Assembly (NCBI RefSeq): GCF_001293525.1
Contig: NZ_BBYR01000039.1
Span: 124,001-188,000 of the forward strand
Reading direction: 5' to 3'
Source: Pseudideonella sakaiensis
GTDB taxonomy: Bacteria; Pseudomonadota; Gammaproteobacteria; Burkholderiales; Burkholderiaceae_C
Length of the DNA stretch: 64,000 nt
Made by a program: the position numbers and the translations under genes. Positions 1 through 7,547 of the stretch are shown here, one piece after another. Positions within the stretch are counted from its first letter, which is position 1, and each line of letters opens with the position of its first letter. The notes beneath the pieces were generated by a model, which worked only from the letters and a program-made list of their open reading frames with translations, searched no databases and was not told the origin of the DNA.

Positions 1-1061
1 TCGTCCGGCGGCTTGCCGGTGTAGGTCGAGTGGTAGATCGGCGCGTCGCGGTGGGTCAGGCGGTCCAGTTCGAAGACGGGGAACCAGTCCTGTTCGTTGT
101 AGTAGCCGGTGTGGTCGCCGAACGGGCCCTCGAGCGCATGCAGGTAGCCGCCGCGCTCCTTCAGCGGCACGCCGTGCGCGCTGCGGCCCTCGAAGCCGGG
201 CGCGGCCGGCGGGATGTGGCCCTCGAGCACGAACTCGGCGCTCGCCGGCACCTGCAGCGCGAGGCCCGCGTCGCCCACCTCGGTGTCGACGACCTCGGTG
301 CGGCTGCCGCGCAGCAGGCCCGCGAACTGGTACTCCGACAGGGTGTCCGGCACCGGCGTGACCGCGCCCAGGATGGTCGCCGGGTCCGCGCCCAGCGCCA
401 CCGCGATCGGGAACGGACGGCCCGGCCTGGCCAGCGCGAACTCGCGGAAATCGAGCGCGCCGCCCCGGTGCGCGAGCCAGCGCATGATGACCTGGCGCGG
501 CCCGATCACCTGCTGGCGGTAGATGCCCAGGTTCTGGCGCCGGCGCGCCTGCGGTCCGCCCTGCGGCCCGCGCGTGACCACCAGCCCCCAGGTGATCAGC
601 GGGCCGGCGTCGCCGGGCCAGCAGGTCTGCACCGGCAGCGTGCCGAGGTCGATCGCACCACCGCTGAGCACCACCTCCTGGCAGGGGGCGCGGCGCACCG
701 CGGCGGGCTTCATGTCCCACAGCGCCTTCGCCATCTGCAGCAGCTGGCCGGCGTCCTTCAGGCCACGCGGCGGCTGCGGCTCCTTCAAGTTCGCCAGCAC
801 CTGGCCGATATCGCGCAGGGCCGTCGTGTCCTGCGCGCCCATGCCCAGCGCGACGCGCTGCGGCGTGCCGAACAGGTTGGCGAGCACCGGGAATTTGTAA
901 CCGCTCGCGTCTTCGAACAGCAGCGCGGGGCCGCCCCGTCGCAGCACGCGGTCGGCGAGCGCTGTCATCTCCAGCCGCGGGGACACAGGGCTGGCGACCC
1001 GGCGGAGCTCGCCGCGGGCCTCGAGTTCGGCGATGAAATCCCGCAGATCCCGGTACTTCAT
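1..1061 (-). CDS. ubiD: UbiD-family decarboxylase, 3' end cut by window edge
   Basis: Reading the minus strand from ATG at 1061 gives about 353 residues with no stop before the window ends. The protein opens [19 protein letters not shown] and continues with family hallmarks: a D-x-T-x-L-x-D-I-G region, a WGLVVTRGP segment, [12 protein letters not shown] (the prenylated-FMN/metal site region) and [24 protein letters not shown]. UbiD decarboxylates 4-hydroxy-3-polyprenylbenzoate in ubiquinone synthesis, using prFMN made by UbiX. Full family members are about 490-520 residues, so roughly two thirds is present. It diverges from the lytic transglycosylase. A role in another UbiD-type aromatic decarboxylation cannot be excluded without the C-terminus. 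Confidence 0.9.
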   Translation of the reverse strand, partial: MKYRDLRDFIAELEARGELRRVASPVSPRLEMTALADRVLRRGGPALLFEDASGYKFPVLANLFGTPQRVALGMGAQDTTALRDIGQVLANLKEPQPPRGLKDAGQLLQMAKALWDMKPAAVRRAPCQEVVLSGGAIDLGTLPVQTCWPGDAGPLITWGLVVTRGPQGGPQARRRQNLGIYRQQVIGPRQVIMRWLAHRGGALDFREFALARPGRPFPIAVALGADPATILGAVTPVPDTLSEYQFAGLLRGSRTEVVDTEVGDAGLALQVPASAEFVLEGHIPPAAPGFEGRSAHGVPLKERGGYLHALEGPFGDHTGYYNEQDWFPVFELDRLTHRDAPIYHSTYTGKPPD

Positions 1062-1094
1062 GCCTGAAAGTCGTAAAGGGACATTTTGTTATTC

Positions 1095-1124
1095 TTGACG
1101 CATTGAAGAAGCGCTTCCTAGAAT
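1095..1124 (+). promoter_or_regulatory. Sigma-70 promoter for the lytic transglycosylase
   Basis: TTGACG at 1095-1100 and TAGAAT at 1119-1124 are separated by 18 bases, a near-consensus pair in an AT-richer patch. Transcription would start near 1131 and leave a GC-rich 5' leader of about 200 bases before ATG 1330. The ubiD promoter must lie in the same interval on the other strand, but I see no equally clear pair for it. Confidence 0.6.
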
Positions 1125-1329
1125 TCCGATCCTGCTTGAAACCCTAGGGAAAACCCGCAGCCTCCAGGACCGGCGCGGGCAGGGAGCGCACCCTCGCCCC
1201 GGCACCTCTGCCGGCGCGTGCCGGCGGTGCGCCAATCTTCCCGATCCGGCGGTGCGCGGATTATCCGGCGCGCCTTGTGCCCTCGGCGGGAGACCCGCAG
1301 CCCGCGCCACGCGGACGACAGGGAGAAAC

Positions 1330-2256
1330 ATGAGTGTGATGCGAGAGGTCGGGACGCGCCTGCGCCGACTGAAGGACGCTGCCGCGCGGTCGGCAACGGT
1401 GTTCGTGAAGGACGTGGGCCACGGCCTGCTGGAGGTGAGCCACAACACGCTGGCGCTGCTGGGCCTGGTGCTGGTGTCGCTGCTGCTGTTCGGCGCCACG
1501 CGCGCCGACCTGCGGCACCAGGTCGAGGCCAAGGTCTTCGGCTGGTTGCAGGCGCGCCACGAGGCGCGCCAGGACCCGAGCGTGCTGGTGGCCGCCCAGC
1601 TCAGCGAGCCGGAAGCCATCCTGCGCACGACGGCGGTCGATCCGCGGCAGCTGACGCGGGCGCAGGCTGCCCTCGCGAACTGGCTGTCGCGCCGCTACCG
1701 GGTGGCGCCGGAGCCGATCGGCCGGCTCGTCAAGGAGGCCTGGTACGTCGGCGAGCGCGTCGGGCTGGACCCGACGCTGATCCTCGCGATCATGGCCGTC
1801 GAATCCAGCTTCAACCCGTTCGCGCAGAGCGCGGTGGGTGCGCAGGGCCTGATGCAGGTGATGACCCGCGTGCACGACGACAAGTACGAGGCCTTCGGCG
1901 GCACGCTGGCGGCCTTCGATCCGGTGACCAACCTGCGTGTCGGCGTGCAGGTGCTGAAGGAGTGCATCGCGCGCGCCGGCAGCCTGGAGGCCGGCCTGCG
2001 TCATTACGTGGGGGCGGCCAACCTGCCGGAAGACGGCGGCTACGTCGGCAAGGTGCTCGGCGAGCAGGCCAACCTGCGGCAGGTGGTGGGCGGACGGTTG
2101 CTCGCCTTCACCGCGCCGATCGTGCCGCCGCCGCTGGCGGTGCCGGTCGAGGCCGCGCTGCCGAAGACGCCGGACGGCGTCGTCCCGGCGCAGCCGCTGC
2201 CGGCCGCCGAGCCGCCGGCGCCGCCGGCCGAACAGATCGCGCTGGTCGTTCACTGA
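1330..2256 (+). CDS. Membrane-anchored lytic transglycosylase
   Basis: A 308-residue protein. The start is set by GGGAGAAAC just before ATG 1330; an upstream in-frame GTG at 1252 lacks such a site. Residues 40-57 form one hydrophobic segment (TLALLGLVLVSLLLFGA), which should anchor the protein in the inner membrane. Residues about 145-240 are an SLT (Slt70/MltE type) domain: AVESSFNPFAQSAVGAQGL contains the catalytic Glu at 158 and the GAQGLMQV motif, followed by DPVTNLRVGVQVL and the YVGA segment. Such enzymes cleave peptidoglycan MurNAc-GlcNAc bonds to 1,6-anhydro products. The C-terminus (from about 275) is a Pro/Ala-rich tail. It is not in an operon with glyA, which has its own riboswitch leader. 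Confidence 0.85.
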   Translation: MSVMREVGTRLRRLKDAAARSATVFVKDVGHGLLEVSHNTLALLGLVLVSLLLFGATRADLRHQVEAKVFGWLQARHEARQDPSVLVAAQLSEPEAILRTTAVDPRQLTRAQAALANWLSRRYRVAPEPIGRLVKEAWYVGERVGLDPTLILAIMAVESSFNPFAQSAVGAQGLMQVMTRVHDDKYEAFGGTLAAFDPVTNLRVGVQVLKECIARAGSLEAGLRHYVGAANLPEDGGYVGKVLGEQANLRQVVGGRLLAFTAPIVPPPLAVPVEAALPKTPDGVVPAQPLPAAEPPAPPAEQIALVVH

Positions 2257-2316
2257 CGGCACCGGCCGAGGCCCCAGCGGCAGCGCCGCGGCCGCGTCCG
2301 CCCGGGCGCGAGCGGC

Positions 2317-2322
2317 TACACT
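2317..2322 (+). promoter_or_regulatory. -10 box of the glyA riboswitch transcript
   Basis: TACACT at 2317-2322 lies directly ahead of the ZTP aptamer, so transcription would begin around 2329, the first conserved base of the aptamer. No good -35 hexamer is visible 17 bases upstream, which is common in this GC-rich DNA. Confidence 0.4.
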
Positions 2323-2328
2323 CCGGCC

Positions 2329-2434
2329 ACCGTGCGACTGGCGATGAGGCCCCGAGGGGCCGGAGGTGGGCAACCACCGGGAAGCATGGTCGGCGCCGCC
2401 ACCCGGCGCCGGTGCGCCGTTCGCCTGGGCAGCC
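2329..2434 (+). ncRNA. ZTP/ZMP riboswitch (pfl motif) upstream of glyA
   Basis: The order of conserved blocks matches the pfl consensus: a GACTGGCG element at 2335-2342, a variable P2 hairpin (GGCCCCGAGGGGCC), GGTGGGCAACCACCGGGAAGC at about 2366, then a variable linker and the downstream pseudoknot block CCGTTCGCCTGGGCA at 2418-2432. The class binds ZTP/ZMP (AICAR ribotide), which builds up when 10-formyl-tetrahydrofolate is short, and turns on one-carbon genes. It sits about 80 bases before glyA, a known target in Burkholderiales. I cannot see a canonical poly-U terminator in the expression platform, so control may be by masking the translation start or by Rho. Confidence 0.93.
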
Positions 2435-2512
2435 CGTGACGACACCTGCCGCCGAGGCCCGCCGGGTCACGGCCGCCACGGGTCTACACAGCCGACGAGG
2501 ACTGCCGCCACC

Positions 2513-3763
2513 ATGTTCGACCGTTCCACCTCGACCCTCGACCGCGTCGACCCCGAACTCTGGGCCGCGATCCAGCACGAGAACACGCGCCAGGAAGCGC
2601 ACATCGAGCTGATCGCCTCCGAGAACTACGCCTCCCCGGCGGTGATGGCCGCCCAGGGCAGCCAGCTCACCAACAAGTACGCCGAGGGCTACCCCGGGCG
2701 CCGCTACTACGGCGGCTGCGAGTACGTGGACATCGTCGAGCAGCTCGCCATCGACCGGCTGAAGACGCTGTTCGGCGCCGGCTACGCGAACGTGCAGGCG
2801 AACTCCGGCTCGCAGGCCAACCAGTCGGTGTTCTTCGGCCTGCTGCAGCCCGGCGACACCATCATGGGCATGAGCCTGGCCGAAGGTGGCCACCTGACGC
2901 ACGGCATGCCGCTGAACATGAGCGGCAAGTGGTTCAAGGTGGTCAGCTACGGGCTGGACGCCCAGGAGGCGATCGACTACGCGCAGATGGAGCGGCTCGC
3001 CCACGAGCACCGCCCGAAGCTGATCATCGCCGGCGCGTCGGCCTATGCGCTGCGCATCGACTTCGAGCGCTTCGCGGCGGTGGCGCGCGCGGTCGGCGCG
3101 ATCTTCATGGTCGACATGGCGCACTACGCCGGCCTGATCGCCGCGGGCGTCTACCCGAACCCGGTGCCGCACGCCGACGTGGTGACCTCGACCACGCACA
3201 AGAGCCTGCGCGGCCCGCGCGGCGGCATCGTGCTGAGCAACAGCGAAGACATCGCGAAGAAGATCAACAGCGCGACCTTCCCCGGCATCCAGGGCGGCCC
3301 GCTGATGCACGTGATCGCCGCCAAGGCGGTGGCCTTCCAGGAGGCGCTGCAGCCGGCGTTCAAGGCCTACCAGCAGCAGGTCGTCGCGAACGCGCGCGTG
3401 CTGGCCGAGACCCTGATCGAGCGCGGCCTGCGCATCGTCAGCGGCCGCACCGAGAGCCACGTGATGCTGGTCGACCTGCGCCCCAAGCAGCTGACCGGCA
3501 AGGAGGCCGAGGCCGTGCTGGGCCGCGCCCACATCACCTGCAACAAGAACGGCATCCCGAACGACCCGCAGAAGCCGATGGTCACCAGCGGCATCCGCCT
3601 GGGCACGCCGGCGATGACCACGCGCGGCTTCAAGGAGGACCAGGCGCGGCTGACCGCCCACCTGATCGCCGACGTGCTCGACGCGCCGCAGGACGAGGCG
3701 CGCATCGCCGAGGTGCGCGCGAAGGTCGCGGCGCTGACGCGCGACTTCCCGGTCTACCGCTGA
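2513..3763 (+). CDS. glyA: Serine hydroxymethyltransferase
   Basis: A 416-residue PLP enzyme of normal family length that interconverts serine + tetrahydrofolate with glycine + 5,10-methylene-tetrahydrofolate in the cytoplasm. Visible signatures are the N-terminal [10 protein letters not shown], the [14 protein letters not shown] substrate loop, [12 protein letters not shown], and the PLP-lysine motif [13 protein letters not shown] with Lys 230. Start ATG 2513 is preferred because an upstream in-frame start at 2366 would lie inside the riboswitch and encode nonconserved sequence. The ZTP riboswitch ahead of it makes expression respond to folate/purine stress. nrdR follows 102 bases later on the same strand, a common pairing in betaproteobacteria. 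Confidence 0.98.
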   Translation: MFDRSTSTLDRVDPELWAAIQHENTRQEAHIELIASENYASPAVMAAQGSQLTNKYAEGYPGRRYYGGCEYVDIVEQLAIDRLKTLFGAGYANVQANSGSQANQSVFFGLLQPGDTIMGMSLAEGGHLTHGMPLNMSGKWFKVVSYGLDAQEAIDYAQMERLAHEHRPKLIIAGASAYALRIDFERFAAVARAVGAIFMVDMAHYAGLIAAGVYPNPVPHADVVTSTTHKSLRGPRGGIVLSNSEDIAKKINSATFPGIQGGPLMHVIAAKAVAFQEALQPAFKAYQQQVVANARVLAETLIERGLRIVSGRTESHVMLVDLRPKQLTGKEAEAVLGRAHITCNKNGIPNDPQKPMVTSGIRLGTPAMTTRGFKEDQARLTAHLIADVLDAPQDEARIAEVRAKVAALTRDFPVYR

Positions 3764-3865
3764 CCGTGCCGGCCGGCTGCCGCGCCTGCGCCCCGGGCCG
3801 CCGCGCCGCGGCCGCGGCCACGGCGCGCACCACCGCCTGACCGACCGGCCGCCGCCCCGCCGCCG

Positions 3866-4309
3866 ATGCGCTGCCCCTACTGCAGCCACGAGGAAACGCA
3901 GGTCGTCGAGACGCGCGAGTCCGACGAGGGCGACGTGGTGCGCCGGCGCCGGCGCTGCCAGTCCTGCGACAAGCGCTTCACGACCTACGAGCGGGCCGAG
4001 TTCGCGCTGCCCACCGTGGTCAAGAAGGACGGCGGGCGGGCCGAGTTCGACGCGGCCAAGCTGCGCGCGTCGATGTCGCTGGCGCTGCGCAAGCGGCCGG
4101 TCAGCGTCGAGCAGATCGACGCGGCCGTCGCCCGCATCCAGGACAAGCTGCTGAACACCGGCGCCAAGGAAGTGGCCTCGTCCAAGCTCGGCGAGCTGGT
4201 GATGCGCGAGCTCAAGCGCATCGACAAGGTGGCCTACGTGCGCTTCGCGTCGGTCTACCGCAGCTTCGAGGACGTGGACGAGTTCCGGCAGCTGATCCGC
4301 GACATCTGA
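3866..4309 (+). CDS. nrdR: Transcriptional repressor NrdR
   Basis: A 147-residue protein, the usual size. Residues 1-34 are the zinc ribbon, with Cys pairs CPYC and CQSC around RRRRRC, followed by FTTYER. Residues about 49-139 are the ATP-cone ([26 protein letters not shown] and [19 protein letters not shown]). NrdR senses ATP/dATP and represses ribonucleotide reductase genes by binding NrdR boxes. No reductase gene is in this window, so its targets lie elsewhere. It is separated from the following pilin cluster by about 120 very GC-rich bases. Confidence 0.97.
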   Translation: MRCPYCSHEETQVVETRESDEGDVVRRRRRCQSCDKRFTTYERAEFALPTVVKKDGGRAEFDAAKLRASMSLALRKRPVSVEQIDAAVARIQDKLLNTGAKEVASSKLGELVMRELKRIDKVAYVRFASVYRSFEDVDEFRQLIRDI

Positions 4310-4420
4310 CGGCCGGCGCAGCGCGCCGTGGCCGCCGCCGCGTGGACCCCGCCGCGGGGGAGCCCCGGCCCCTCCTCGGCGGCCCCTGCGCGGGGGACGG
4401 CCCCGCCCGGGCCGGCGGCC

Positions 4421-4426
4421 TAGAGT
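4421..4426 (+). promoter_or_regulatory. -10 box giving a probably leaderless pilin transcript
   Basis: TAGAGT at 4421-4426 ends 7 bases before ATG 4434. A sigma-70 start 6-8 bases past the -10 would fall on or next to the A of ATG, giving little or no 5' leader. No Shine-Dalgarno sequence precedes this ATG, which fits. Confidence 0.5.
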
Positions 4427-4433
4427 GGCCGCC

Positions 4434-5036
4434 ATGCCCGCCGCCCCCGCCACCCCTCGCCTCGCGCACCCGCCGGCCGCGCGGCGCCCCGTCCGCGGGG
4501 CCGGCGCGGCCCGGCGCGCCGCCGGCCTGAGCCTGGCCGAGCTCTGCATGGTGCTGGCCGTGCTGGCCGCCGTGCTGGCCGTGGCCGTGCCGGGCCTCGA
4601 GGGGCTGATCGAGCGGCGGCGCCTGCACGGCGGCGCTGCGCTGCTGGCGGCCGATCTGCACTGGGTGCGCAGCGAGGCCCGCGCGCGCGGCGAAGCGCTG
4701 CGCTTCAGCGTGCTGGCCGGCCCGGACGGGCAGTGCACCCTGGTCCACACCGGCACCCGCGAGGCCTGCCGCTGCCCGGAAGCCGGGCGGCTGCCGGGCT
4801 GCGACGGCGGCGCCGTCGCGCTGGTCGCGCGGCACTGGCCGGCGCGCGACCGCATCCGCGTCGAGGCCAACGTGGGCTCGATGCTCTACGACCCGGTGCA
4901 GGGCACCACCTCGCCGGCCGGGCGGCTGCAGGTGCTCGACAGCCGCGGCCAGGGCATCACCCACGTCGTCAACCTGAGCGGCCGCCTGCGCAGCTGCTCG
5001 CCGCAGGCGGCCGTGCCCGGCTACCGCAGCTGCTGA
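4434..5036 (+). CDS. fimT: Minor type IV pilin, FimT/GspH type
   Basis: A 200-residue prepilin. After a basic leader ending RRAAG, the cleavage/methylation motif G-LSLAEL precedes a hydrophobic helix (CMVLAVLAAVLAVAVPG), with Glu at +5 as in type IV pilins. The remainder resembles the GspH/FimT pseudopilin domain, with several cysteines (CTLVHTGTREACRC, SCSPQ, YRSC) likely to form disulfides. FimT-like proteins are initiator minor pilins at the pilus tip, and some bind DNA during uptake. ATG 4434 is chosen over GTG 4425 because the -10 box overlaps the GTG. First gene of a five-gene pilin operon; pilE starts 7 bases after its stop. Confidence 0.75.
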   Translation: MPAAPATPRLAHPPAARRPVRGAGAARRAAGLSLAELCMVLAVLAAVLAVAVPGLEGLIERRRLHGGAALLAADLHWVRSEARARGEALRFSVLAGPDGQCTLVHTGTREACRCPEAGRLPGCDGGAVALVARHWPARDRIRVEANVGSMLYDPVQGTTSPAGRLQVLDSRGQGITHVVNLSGRLRSCSPQAAVPGYRSC

Positions 5037-5043
5037 GGCCGGC

Positions 5044-5475
5044 ATGGGACACGCGTCGGGCTTCACGCTGGTGGAGGCGCTCGCCGCCACCGCGGTGGCG
5101 GCGGTGCTGGCCAGCCTGGCCTACCCGTCCTACCAGGCCACCGTGCTGAAGCTGCGGCGCGTCGAGGCGCTGCAGGGCCTGGCCGCGCTGCAGGCGGCTC
5201 AGGAGGTGCACCGCGGCCGGCACCGGCGCTACGCCACGCTGGTCGAGCTGGGCCTCGGCCCCGGCAGCGCCGGCGCCCGCTACCGGCTCGACGAGGCCGC
5301 GCCCGGCGCGCAGGGCTACCGCGTCACCGCCGTCGCCGTCGGCGCCCAGGCGGCCGACCAGGCCTGCCGGCACCTGCGGCTCGAGGTGCGCGACGGGCTG
5401 GCGCTGTGGTCCTCCGGCCCCTCGGACGCCGCGGACAACGGCGATGCGGCGAACCGCCGCTGCTGGGGCTGGTGA
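5044..5475 (+). CDS. pilE: Type IV pilin, PilE type
   Basis: A 143-residue pilin with a very short leader: MGHASG then FTLVEALAATAVAAVLASLAYPSYQ, the classic prepilin peptidase site with Glu +5 and the PSY motif that follows the helix in PilE proteins. The remainder (YATLVELGLG, YRVTAVAVGAQAADQACRHLRLE, NRRCWGW) matches the PilE/ComP globular domain with a C-terminal disulfide pair. PilE-type minor pilins sit at the end of minor-pilin operons in most Burkholderiales; here it is second. Its TGA overlaps the next start codon (TGATG), implying coupled translation. Confidence 0.82.
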   Translation: MGHASGFTLVEALAATAVAAVLASLAYPSYQATVLKLRRVEALQGLAALQAAQEVHRGRHRRYATLVELGLGPGSAGARYRLDEAAPGAQGYRVTAVAVGAQAADQACRHLRLEVRDGLALWSSGPSDAADNGDAANRRCWGW

Positions 5476-6173
5476 TGCGGCGCGACGCGCGCGGGCTCAC
5501 GCTGGTCGAACTGCTGGTCGGGCTCGCGCTCGGGCTCGCGCTGGTGGCCGGCGGGCTCGGCCTGCTCGCGCTGCAGTGGCGCGAACTGGCCCGCCTGGGC
5601 GCCGAGCAGCGCTTCGGCGAGGACCTGCGCGAGGCGGCGGCCACGCTGCACCGCGAGCTGCGGCGCAGCGGCCACTGGGGCGATGCGACCGCCGGCCTCG
5701 CGCTCGACCCCGACACGGACGCGCCGCCGCGCGACAACCCCTACCTCGGCGACGCCGCCCCGCCGGACGCCGTGGCGACGGCCGGCGGGCTGGCCCTCGC
5801 CGCGTCGCGCGACGCGCGCGAGAACCACACGGTCGACGCCGAGGAACGCCTCGGGCTGCGCCTGCAGCAGGAGGTGCTCGAACGCCGCATCGGCGGCGTC
5901 TGGCAGGCCGTGACGGACCCTGGCAGCCTGCGCGTGACGGGCCTGCAGCTGCGAGAACAACGCCTCGAGCGGGTCGGGCGCTGTCCCACGCCCTGCCCTG
6001 CCGCGCCGGCCGCGGACGCCCCGCCCTGCCCGCCGCGCCGGCTGCAGCGCCACTTCGAGATCGCGCTGTCGGCCCGCTCGGCGGTGGAGCCGGCGCTCGC
6101 ACGCACGCTGGCGACCACCGTCGCCGCACCCAACGATGCGCTGATCGGGCAGTGCCCGGGGAGCAGGCAATGA
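5475..6173 (+). CDS. pilW: Minor pilin PilW type
   Basis: A 232-residue prepilin beginning MRRDARG with cleavage before LTLVELLVGLALGLALVAGG. It continues with EDLREAAATLHRELRRSGHWGDA, the RxSGHWGD-like stretch typical of betaproteobacterial PilW. ATG 5475 is used because it overlaps the upstream stop by one base; an upstream in-frame start would read through pilE. PilW is part of the minor-pilin tip complex that primes pilus assembly. Cysteines near the C-terminus (RCPTPCP, PPCPPRR) may be disulfide-bonded. It overlaps the next gene by four bases (ATGA). Confidence 0.75.
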   Translation: MRRDARGLTLVELLVGLALGLALVAGGLGLLALQWRELARLGAEQRFGEDLREAAATLHRELRRSGHWGDATAGLALDPDTDAPPRDNPYLGDAAPPDAVATAGGLALAASRDARENHTVDAEERLGLRLQQEVLERRIGGVWQAVTDPGSLRVTGLQLREQRLERVGRCPTPCPAAPAADAPPCPPRRLQRHFEIALSARSAVEPALARTLATTVAAPNDALIGQCPGSRQ

Positions 6174-7528
6174 GCCCGCCGGGCCGCCCCAAGGGCGAAG
6201 GGCGCCGGTCCGCCCCGCAGAGCCGGGGGGCCGCCAGCCTCACGGTGCTCCTGCTGCTGCTCGCAGCCGCCGTGCTGGCCGCGGCCTGGTCGCAACGCAC
6301 CCTGGTCAGCATGCTGCGCAGCGCCGAGGCCGAAGCGCAGGCGGTGCGGGCCGGCGAAGCGGCGCAGGCCGGTCTCGCCTGGGGGCAGGCGCTGCTGCAG
6401 GGCAGCGAGGCCCTGGACGCAGACTGCGCACCACCATCGGCGAACGCCGCGGGCGCGGGATCCGGCGACATGCGCGCCGTGCCCGCCCAGGTGATTGCGG
6501 ACGCGCTGGCGGGCGCGGGCGCTGCGCCACTGGAAGCGGGCTGCCACCACACGGCGGGGGCCTGGGTGTGCCGCTGTCCGCGCCGGGCGCCGGCCGCCGA
6601 GCCACCCGGGCGCGCCGTCGCGCCGGAACCCCTCCCCGCGGCCGACGACGGGCCGGCATTCCGGGTCCGCTGGGAGGCGGCCGGCGCGCCCGGCCGCCTG
6701 CGCCTGCTTGCGACCGGCTGCAGCCGCGCGCGGCCGCCGTGCACCGCCGCCGCGGAGACGGCCGGCACGGGCACGGGCACGGACGCCGGGCGGCCCGCGT
6801 CGCGCGACGGTGCAGGGCTGGCCACGGCCCAGGTGCTGCTGGTGCGCCTGCCGGTGCTGCGTCGGCCGCCGGGCGCGGCCCTGACCGCACGCGGCCGGGT
6901 CGATGCGGCGGCGGCGGGCCTCGGCCTGCACAACGCCGACGCCGGCAGCCTCGGCCTCGCCGCGCAGCTCGGCGGTCGGCTCGAGGCGACGGCCCGCGTG
7001 TCGACGCTGCCGGGCGGGCGGCCCGAAGGGGCGCTGGTCGAGGCCGACGCCGCGCTCGCCGCCACCGACGAGGCCGACTTCTACACGGACCACCTGGGCA
7101 GCGACCTGGCCGACTGGGCAGCGCTGCCGGGCGTGCGCCGGCTGACGCGCACCGACGATGCCGCCCGCACGCTGGCCGGCTGGCTGAACGGCGCAGGCGG
7201 CGCCGTGCGGGTGGCGGCCGCCGGCGAGCTGCGCCTCGAGGGCCCGCTGCAGTTGGGGACCCCCGCGGCGCCGCTGGTCCTGGTGGTGGACGGCCCCCTG
7301 CATCTGCGCGGCGCGGTGCGGGTGCACGGCCTGCTCGTGGCCCGCACGCTGCGCTGGGACGACGCGCGCCCGGACGATGGCGCCGGCGTGCGCGGCGCGG
7401 TGCTGCTCGGCGGCGACTGGCTCGGCGACGCTGCCCCCGACCTGGTGCGCGACGACCGGCTGCTGCAGGAGCTGGCCAGCCGCGCCGGCCCGTGGGTGCG
7501 CATGCCCGGCAGCTGGCGCGAGCCCTGA
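6170..7528 (+). CDS. pilX: Large PilX-like minor pilin/assembly protein
   Basis: A 452-residue protein starting in the ATGA overlap with pilW. The N-terminus GAASLTVLLLLLAAAVLAAAWSQRT followed by a helical Ala/Glu-rich stretch (AEAEAQAVRAGEAAQAGLAWGQ) is the PilX N-terminal signature, and it lacks Glu at +5, like PilX/GspK proteins. Ordinary PilX proteins are about 160-200 residues; this has some 250 extra. The C-terminal part includes a short repetitive beta-like stretch (VDGPLHLRGAVRVHGLLVARTL) reminiscent of polymer-forming beta-helix proteins. PilX/GspK-type subunits cap the minor-pilin complex. The function of the extension is unknown to me. Confidence 0.6.
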   Translation: MSPPGRPKGEGRRSAPQSRGAASLTVLLLLLAAAVLAAAWSQRTLVSMLRSAEAEAQAVRAGEAAQAGLAWGQALLQGSEALDADCAPPSANAAGAGSGDMRAVPAQVIADALAGAGAAPLEAGCHHTAGAWVCRCPRRAPAAEPPGRAVAPEPLPAADDGPAFRVRWEAAGAPGRLRLLATGCSRARPPCTAAAETAGTGTGTDAGRPASRDGAGLATAQVLLVRLPVLRRPPGAALTARGRVDAAAAGLGLHNADAGSLGLAAQLGGRLEATARVSTLPGGRPEGALVEADAALAATDEADFYTDHLGSDLADWAALPGVRRLTRTDDAARTLAGWLNGAGGAVRVAAAGELRLEGPLQLGTPAAPLVLVVDGPLHLRGAVRVHGLLVARTLRWDDARPDDGAGVRGAVLLGGDWLGDAAPDLVRDDRLLQELASRAGPWVRMPGSWREP

Positions 7529-7547
7529 CGGTGGAAGCGGCGCGGTC

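Noticed and set aside
4340-4415. GC-rich inverted repeats after nrdR as a terminator
   Set aside because: Several short CCCCGC/GCGGGG arms occur but no T-tract follows; they may be part of a dispersed GC-rich repeat, but only one divergent copy is seen here.
2108-4870. Very long minus-strand open frame of more than 900 codons
   Set aside because: It runs antisense to glyA and nrdR, which are unmistakable; high GC content removes stop codons from opposite frames. Its translation is low-complexity Arg/Ala/His-rich.
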